64,000 nt of DNA from Blautia pseudococcoides (GTDB lineage: Bacteria; Bacillota; Clostridia; Lachnospirales; Lachnospiraceae), in the NCBI RefSeq assembly GCF_001689125.2, contig NZ_CP015405.2:4160501-4224500 (forward strand). Direction: 5' to 3'. The position numbers and the translations under genes were made by a program. Each line of letters starts with the position of its first letter. Position 1 is the first letter of the stretch. The notes under the pieces are model-generated. The model did no database searches, was not told where the DNA came from, and worked only from the letters and a program-made list of their open reading frames with translations. Positions 59,212 to 64,000 of this stretch are shown in pieces.

Positions 59212-60735
59212 TCAGTTTTTGTAAATTGTTGTATGCGCAGCCGGTACGGAGTTATCGCCCTTAACTTTTCTGGAAATAATACTTGCAGGCAGACCCACAA
59301 CCAGAGAAACTACAATAGAGATAATGGAGTAGGACCAGATAGAGATTGTCACATCCGGTGCCACAACCGGTACCACATATTTAATAGCCACCATAACAGC
59401 CGATGCTGCGATAAATGCGCATACAGCCCCGAACGTATTGGCCACCTTGGTAAATGCGCCCAGGATGAACGTACCAACCAGAATACCAAGTACCAGACCC
59501 ATAAATCCGTTAAACCATTCGTAAGCAGATTTCACACCGCCGTTAGCCAGGACCATAGCAACCACAATGGAGAAAATACCTACCAGAAGAGATACATACT
59601 GTCCAATCTTTGTCTGTTTCTCAAAGCTCAGCTCTTTTTTGGAAAGACGAGCCTGGATATCCAGAGTCCAGCTTGATGCCACAGAGTTCAGGCCGGTAGA
59701 AAGTGTGGACTGTGCTGCCGCATAGATCGCTGCCAGAAGCAGTCCGGTAATACCAACAGGAAGTTCAAATGCAATCCAGGATGCAAAAATCTGGTCCTGC
59801 TGTGCTGCCGGAGGAAGCTGATTCCCCTGTACCTGATAGAATACATATAACCCGGTACTGATCAGGTAAAATACAGTGGCGATAAAAATAGACAGACCGC
59901 CGTTTGTAAGCATCATCTTATTCAGTTTCTTTGTATCTGTTGTTGTTGTGAAACGCTGTACAATATCCTGGCTGGACACATAGGACCCCATAGTATTGAA
60001 ACCGGCGCCTACGATCATCAGGAATACACTGTCTTTTAAAATATTGGCATTGAAAATAGGCTGGTCAACTGCCAGGAACTTATGTCCTGCTGACATCTCA
60101 TGGAAGATAGCCCCAATACCGCCGTCAAGATGAGCGATCAGAAACACCAAGCCAAAGGTTACACCAACCAGAAGTACGGAACCCTGGATAAAGTCTGTCC
60201 AAAGTACGGATTTCAGGCCGCCTGTGTAAGAGTAAATGATCGCGATAATGCCCATAATGACAATCAGGATATTCACGTTGATCCCCATAAGGCTGGATAA
60301 TACCATACATGGCAGATACATGATAATGGACATACGTCCAACCTGATAAACAATGAACATAACAGCACCCAGGACACGCAGGCCCTTGCTGTTAAAACGC
60401 AGCTCCAGATAATGATAAGCAGTATCAATATCCAGCTTGCTGTAAATAGGCAGGAAGAATTTGATCGTAAGCGGAATAGCCAGCAGCATACCTAACTGGG
60501 CAAACCACATGATCCATGTTCCCGCATAGGAGTTTCCTGCCAGAGACAGGAAGGAAATGGGACTCAGCAGTGTTGCAAAAATAGATACGGATGTAACCCA
60601 CCACGGTACCGTTCCGTCACTCTTAAAGTATTCTTTTCCCTTCATTTCCTTTTTAGCAAAATGAAGACCGGCAAATAAAACGGCTGCCAGGTAAACGATC
60701 AAAATTGCCAAATCAATATAAGTAAAGCCTTGCAT
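59212..60735 (-). CDS. Sodium:solute symporter, probable sialic acid transporter
   Basis: A 507-residue SSS-family transporter with about 13 membrane segments. The N-terminus reads YIDLAILIVYLAAVLFAGLHFA. A family signature lies around residue 160 (YSYTGGLKSVLWTDFIQGSVLL), where GGLKSVLWTD is characteristic. VGAGFNTMGSYVSSQDIVQRF and STLSTGLNSVASSWTLDI line the substrate path. Its place between nanQ and nanA supports sodium-coupled uptake of N-acetylneuraminate (NanT/SiaT-like), rather than the TRAP or ABC systems used by other bacteria. The gap to nanA contains a 28-bp palindromic element. Confidence 0.9.
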   Translation of the reverse strand: MQGFTYIDLAILIVYLAAVLFAGLHFAKKEMKGKEYFKSDGTVPWWVTSVSIFATLLSPISFLSLAGNSYAGTWIMWFAQLGMLLAIPLTIKFFLPIYSKLDIDTAYHYLELRFNSKGLRVLGAVMFIVYQVGRMSIIMYLPCMVLSSLMGINVNILIVIMGIIAIIYSYTGGLKSVLWTDFIQGSVLLVGVTFGLVFLIAHLDGGIGAIFHEMSAGHKFLAVDQPIFNANILKDSVFLMIVGAGFNTMGSYVSSQDIVQRFTTTTDTKKLNKMMLTNGGLSIFIATVFYLISTGLYVFYQVQGNQLPPAAQQDQIFASWIAFELPVGITGLLLAAIYAAAQSTLSTGLNSVASSWTLDIQARLSKKELSFEKQTKIGQYVSLLVGIFSIVVAMVLANGGVKSAYEWFNGFMGLVLGILVGTFILGAFTKVANTFGAVCAFIAASAVMVAIKYVVPVVAPDVTISIWSYSIISIVVSLVVGLPASIISRKVKGDNSVPAAHTTIYKN

Positions 60736-60756
60736 CTGTTACCTCCCTCTAATCCT

Positions 60757-60784
60757 GTAACAGTCCGGATACCCGAACGGTTAC
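60757..60784. mobile_element. 28-bp GTAAC-ended palindrome with near-perfect 8-bp flanking duplication
   Basis: GTAACAGTCCGG, ATAC and CCGAACGGTTAC form a 12-4-12 hairpin with two mismatches. The flanking octamers CTAATCCT (60749-60756) and CTAATCTT (60785-60792) match at seven of eight. The size equals the hairpin at 35414. It looks like a minimal element or excision scar of the GTWAC family. Confidence 0.5.
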
Positions 60785-60829
60785 CTAATCTTTTTCTGTA
60801 TCCCTTTATAACAATTTAATCTTTTGCTT

Positions 60830-61759
60830 TTATGCCAGATATCTTTCTTTCGCAGCTTTTACCATCTCAGCAGCCTCATGTGCAATCACCACATCTGCTT
60901 CCTGAAGGTTCTCCAGCGGTTCACGGACACCGCCGATATTCACGTTGTCATTTGTGCGCAGGATCTCTTTTGCCACAGCATACATATTTGCGCGGCTGGA
61001 GCACATTTTGTAGATAATTTCATTGATGGCGTACTGTAATTCACAGGCTTTTCCTTTTTCCCCTGCTTCAACCAGCTCATTTAATTTCAGGAACAGCTCC
61101 GGCATAACCCCATATGTTCCGCCGATACCGCCGTCAGCACCGATGGCGCGTCCGGCTACAAACTGCTCGTCCGGACCGTTGAATACAACGAAGTCATCTT
61201 TTGCTGCCAGACCTGCTGATTTGAACATCTGGATATCCTGAGTGGGCATAGAAGAGTTCTTTACAGCAATCACTCTGGGGTTTTTCATCATCTCTGCAAA
61301 CAGACTCATTGTCAGAGCAGTACCTGCAAGCTGCGGAATGTTATAGATCACGAAATCCGTGTTGGGAGCAGCATTGCTGATGGCATTCCAGTAAGCTGAG
61401 ATAGAGTATTCCGGCAGACGGAAGTAAATCGGAGGAATGGACGCGATCGCATCTACACCCACACTCTCCGAGTGTTTTGCCAGCTCCACACTGTCTTTTG
61501 TGTTATTACATGCCACATGGTTAATAACAGTCAGTTTTCCCTTCGCCGCTGCCATTACGTTCTCAATGATGAGCTTTCTCTCTTCTACGCTCTGGTAAAT
61601 ACATTCACCTGAAGAACCATTGACATACACACCTTTTACGCCTTTGTCAATAAAATGCTGTGTGAGGGCCTGTACACGCTCTCCGCTCACATTGCCTTCC
61701 TCATCATAACATGCATAAAACGCCGGGATAATTCCTCTGTACTTATCTAATTTACTCAT
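60830..61759 (-). CDS. nanA: N-acetylneuraminate lyase
   Basis: ATG at 61759 (MSKLDKYRGIIPAFYACYDE) has an AAAGGAG site eight bases upstream and gives 309 residues. It is a class I aldolase of the DapA/NanA family with the carboxylate-binding GSSGE (48-52), FVIYNIPQ with catalytic Tyr139, and the Schiff-base Lys167 in VIAVKNSS. NanA rather than dihydrodipicolinate synthase is supported by the nan operon and by FNGPDEQFVAGRAIGADGGIG. It cleaves sialic acid into N-acetylmannosamine and pyruvate. Confidence 0.92.
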   Translation of the reverse strand: MSKLDKYRGIIPAFYACYDEEGNVSGERVQALTQHFIDKGVKGVYVNGSSGECIYQSVEERKLIIENVMAAAKGKLTVINHVACNNTKDSVELAKHSESVGVDAIASIPPIYFRLPEYSISAYWNAISNAAPNTDFVIYNIPQLAGTALTMSLFAEMMKNPRVIAVKNSSMPTQDIQMFKSAGLAAKDDFVVFNGPDEQFVAGRAIGADGGIGGTYGVMPELFLKLNELVEAGEKGKACELQYAINEIIYKMCSSRANMYAVAKEILRTNDNVNIGGVREPLENLQEADVVIAHEAAEMVKAAKERYLA

Positions 61760-61790
61760 TGCTGTGACTCCTTTCATCTTCCTCTTAAAT

Positions 61791-62489
61791 TTACTTTTCC
61801 AGGGTTGCCATCACATCTGTGAAGGATTTTGTGATCAATTGGGGACGTGTGATAATAGACCCTACTACCACGCTGTAACATCCCAGTTCGATCACACGTT
61901 TTGCCTTTTGGGGTGTGTTGATGTTGCCTTCCGCGATCACGTGATGTTTCACTTTGCTTAAAATTGTGCGAATGATCTCAAAATCATTCTCTTCAATCCT
62001 GTCGCCCTTGCTGTGCTCTGTGTAGCCAACCAGTGTCGTTCCAATGAAGTCAAATCCAAGCTCGTCTGCGTGAAGCGCTTCCTCCACGGTGGAGCAGTCT
62101 GCCATCAAAAGCTGTTCGGGGTATTTCTTTCTGATCTCCACATAAAATTCATCCAAAGTAACATTTCCGGGTCTCAACTCTTTTGTGGCATCAATGGCAA
62201 TGATTTCAGGTTTTACCTCCATCAGTTCATCTACTTCCTTCATGGTGGGGGTGATATAGACCTTGCTGTCATCATAGTCCCGTTTCACAATTCCAATTAC
62301 GGGAAGATCCACATTTTTCTGAATTTCTGCTATATCCTCCTTTGTATTGGCACGAATGCCCATGGCCCCGCCTTCCTTTGCCGCTCTGGCCATTCTTCCC
62401 ATAATAAATGAAGAATGCAGGGGTTCATGAGGGAGCGCCTGGCAGGATACGATCAAATGTCCCTTTAGCTTCTCTAAACGCTGATTCAT
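61791..62489 (-). CDS. nanE: N-acetylmannosamine-6-phosphate 2-epimerase
   Basis: A 232-residue TIM-barrel epimerase. The N-terminus [20 protein letters not shown] is characteristic of Nan[27 protein letters not shown] (catalytic Lys region), [41 protein letters not shown] and [13 protein letters not shown] supply phosphate and acid/base residues. It converts ManNAc-6-phosphate into GlcNAc-6-phosphate for NagA, encoded on the other strand. It is the first gene of the nan operon. ATG at 62489 follows GGAAAGGAGAGAGTT. Confidence 0.95.
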   Translation of the reverse strand: MNQRLEKLKGHLIVSCQALPHEPLHSSFIMGRMARAAKEGGAMGIRANTKEDIAEIQKNVDLPVIGIVKRDYDDSKVYITPTMKEVDELMEVKPEIIAIDATKELRPGNVTLDEFYVEIRKKYPEQLLMADCSTVEEALHADELGFDFIGTTLVGYTEHSKGDRIEENDFEIIRTILSKVKHHVIAEGNINTPQKAKRVIELGCYSVVVGSIITRPQLITKSFTDVMATLEK

Positions 62490-62542
62490 AACTCTCTCCT
62501 TTCCGCATCTCGGCTTCTAATTGCTGCCTTCGCTTTGATTTC

Positions 62543-62570
62543 AGTATAGCATTTATGAAAATTTTTTCAA
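62543..62570 (-). promoter_or_regulatory. Promoter of the nan operon
   Basis: On the minus strand TTGAAA (62565-62570) and TATACT (62543-62548) are separated by 16 bases, about 55 bases upstream of nanE. Confidence 0.7.
62556..62569. promoter_or_regulatory. TGAAA-N4-TTTCA operator overlapping the nan promoter
   Basis: TGAAAATTTTTTCA covers the -35 and spacer of the nan promoter, where bound repressor would block RNA polymerase. A second copy lies at 62669. It is the probable site of the RpiR/NanR-like regulator. Confidence 0.65.
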
Positions 62571-62668
62571 TATTTTTTCCGATTCAGAAATTCCTTTCAC
62601 ACCAAATATCAACTTGCACAAATTTTAGCCGTGTTAAACCTTTGTTTTTTATCGATATTGACGTTTTG

Positions 62669-62682
62669 TGAAAGTTCTTTCA
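62669..62682. promoter_or_regulatory. TGAAA-N4-TTTCA operator upstream of the nagA promoter
   Basis: TGAAAGTTCTTTCA is perfectly symmetrical in its six-base arms and ends 16 bases before the nagA -35. It shares the arm sequence and spacing of the site at 62556. Confidence 0.6.
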
Positions 62683-62698
62683 ATTTATACATCATACA

Positions 62699-62727
62699 TT
62701 GAATTAACTTGTAAAGGGAATTATAAT
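62699..62727 (+). promoter_or_regulatory. Promoter of nagA
   Basis: TTGAAT (62699-62704) and TATAAT (62722-62727) are separated by 17 bases. The untranslated leader to the ATG is about 120 bases and shows no clear structure. Confidence 0.7.
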
Positions 62728-62851
62728 AGAAGCATGAACCATACCATGTAAATGTAGTGACATCACATATTTTCCCAAAGAAGTGCAAAAAAATACAAGG
62801 ACAGGGAACAAATCATGTGATAGAGTGAAATCAGAAAAGGAGTGAAATCAG

Positions 62852-63955
62852 ATGATAATAAAAAATGGATTTATATTTCAGGAAGACGGCACTTTTAAAA
62901 AGAAAGACCTGTATGTAGAGAACGGAAAAATTGTATCTTCTATAGAAGAAGTGACAGACAGGAAAGAGATTGATGCTTCGGGCATGAAAGTCCTTCCCGG
63001 CGCTGTGGATGTACACAGCCACGGTGCATTCGGACACGATTTTTCCGACGCGGATGTGGAAGGACTTAAAACTGTCCTCCGTTATGAAAAATCCCATGGC
63101 GTGACTTCCTACTGCCCCACCTCCATGACACTGCCGAAAGAGCAGCTCCTGGATATTTTCGCAACTGCTGTAAAGGCAGGAAATGCAGAAGATCAGGCAA
63201 GGATTGTTGGAATCAATATGGAAGGGCCTTTCATTGACCCAGATAAAAAAGGTGCCCATGTAGAACGCCATATACGCAGACCGGATATGGGATTCTTCCG
63301 TGAATGCAACGAAAAAAGCGGAAATCTCATAAAACTCGTAACACTTGCCCCCAATATGGAAGGCGCCGATGAATTTATAGAGGAACTGAAGGATGAGGTT
63401 AAAATATCCATTGGTCATACCATGGCCGGCTATGACGCCGCACTGGCAGCCATGAGAAAGGGCGCCAATCATGTAACCCATCTATTCAACGCCATGCCGG
63501 CATACGGCCACCGTGACCCGGGCGTTGTGGGTGCTGCTGCAGATGCAGAAAACTGTATGGTGGAATTGATCTGTGACGGGATCCATATTCACCCAAGTGT
63601 TGTAAGAAATACCTTCCGTATGTTCGGAAGTGAAAGAGTTGTGCTTATCAGTGATTCCATGATGGCAACAGGCATGGAAAACGGCACCTACGAGCTGGGC
63701 GGCCAGGAAGTTACCATGAACAACAGGAAGGCAACATTGGCAAACGGCACGATCGCAGGCTCCGCAACCAACCTGTTTGACTGCATGAAAACAGCTATGA
63801 AATTCGGTATTTCTGAGGCAGACGCCATCTTCGCCGCAACAAGAAATCCAGCCAAGAGCATTGGAGTCTATGACAGAGTCGGATCTTTGACACCCGGAAA
63901 AGAAGCGGATATCCTGCTGGTGGATGACGCGTATAATCTGAAGAAAGTATTATAA
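62852..63955 (+). CDS. nagA: N-acetylglucosamine-6-phosphate deacetylase
   Basis: A 367-residue amidohydrolase-superfamily enzyme. DVHSHGAFGHDFSD contains the metal-site His pair, INMEGPFIDP the metal Glu, SIGHTMAGYDAA and VTHLFNAMPAYGHRDPGVVGAA the barrel His residues, and LISDSMMATG the catalytic Asp. It removes acetyl from GlcNAc-6-phosphate, completing the steps from sialic acid to glucosamine-6-phosphate. The deaminase NagB is not in the window and may lie downstream. ATG at 62852 follows AAAAGGAGTGAAATCAG. Confidence 0.94.
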   Translation: MIIKNGFIFQEDGTFKKKDLYVENGKIVSSIEEVTDRKEIDASGMKVLPGAVDVHSHGAFGHDFSDADVEGLKTVLRYEKSHGVTSYCPTSMTLPKEQLLDIFATAVKAGNAEDQARIVGINMEGPFIDPDKKGAHVERHIRRPDMGFFRECNEKSGNLIKLVTLAPNMEGADEFIEELKDEVKISIGHTMAGYDAALAAMRKGANHVTHLFNAMPAYGHRDPGVVGAAADAENCMVELICDGIHIHPSVVRNTFRMFGSERVVLISDSMMATGMENGTYELGGQEVTMNNRKATLANGTIAGSATNLFDCMKTAMKFGISEADAIFAATRNPAKSIGVYDRVGSLTPGKEADILLVDDAYNLKKVL

Positions 63956-63962
63956 TAAATAA

Positions 63963-64000
63963 AAGGCGAAAGCGCACTGGACATCCAGCTGCCTTTCGCC
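63963..64000 (+). terminator. Terminator after nagA, cut by the window edge
   Basis: AGGCGAAAG pairs with CTTTCGCC, with an internal CTGG/CCAG stem. The sequence ends at the window border, so the T-run cannot be seen. Confidence 0.5.

Noticed and set aside
62669..62682. CcpA catabolite-responsive element upstream of nagA
   Set aside because: TGAAAGTTCTTTCA has cre-like arms but lacks the central CG of CcpA sites, and a second copy at the nan promoter fits an RpiR-type operator better.
1..64000. CRISPR array, tRNA/rRNA genes, prophage or integrase, replication origin
   Set aside because: No evenly spaced repeats, cloverleaf-like sequences, recombinase or phage genes, or DnaA-box clusters were recognised.

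Overview
The window looks like the chromosome of a gut Lachnospiraceae bacterium (Clostridia), most like Blautia. Support comes from the three-gene sugar ABC importers lacking an ATPase, corrinoid methyltransferase genes with a RACo-type activator, a rubrerythrin/PerR block, and strong Shine-Dalgarno sequences with TTG and GTG starts. I see no rRNA, tRNA, CRISPR array, phage or transposase gene. The species is an inference.

Layout. 1-3860 (minus strand): start of an exopolysaccharide operon (CapD-like 4,6-dehydratase, membrane-anchored deacetylase-like protein, Wzz/YveK, tyrosine kinase). Its roughly 1-kb leader carries a c-di-GMP-I riboswitch and two terminators. 4818-12506: alpha-galactoside locus (AraC regulator, GH36 alpha-galactosidase, two permeases, binding protein) with a divergent DUF624 gene. 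12589-21780: second sugar importer with a Gfo/Idh oxidoreductase and a TIM-barrel isomerase, facing two tandem ROK regulators and a second oxidoreductase. 21879-28722: isomalto-oligosaccharide importer, oligo-1,6-glucosidase and LacI regulator. 28910-40338: a corrinoid methyltransferase/O-demethylase-type island (MeTr, two corrinoid proteins, RACo activator, DUF2284, two PucR regulators, URO-D methyltransferase), interrupted by a second alpha-galactosidase. 40386-50302: DUF2007 protein, acetyltransferase, beta-phosphoglucomutase, GH65 phosphorylase, orphan hybrid histidine kinase, hemolysin III and an amylosucrase-like GH13. 50425-54756: a decayed stretch (ROK remnant, truncated aminotransferase) beside a ROK regulator and an NADH:flavin oxidoreductase. 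54915-56619: two rubrerythrins and PerR. 56781-63955: sialic acid catabolism (nanE, nanA, sodium:solute symporter, YhcH/NanQ, ROK kinase, RpiR regulator) divergent from nagA.

The genes form several plant- and host-glycan utilisation modules, each with its own regulator. Shared DNA motifs link separate loci: an 11-bp motif upstream of both alpha-galactosidase transcripts, a 16-bp palindrome at the isomaltoside and GH65 promoters, a CTACA-CTT-TGTAG palindrome at both ends of the methyltransferase island, PerR-type boxes, and TGAAA-N4-TTTCA palindromes at the nan and nagA promoters. A family of small palindromic elements ending in GTWAC, at least two with apparent 8-bp target duplications, is scattered between genes.
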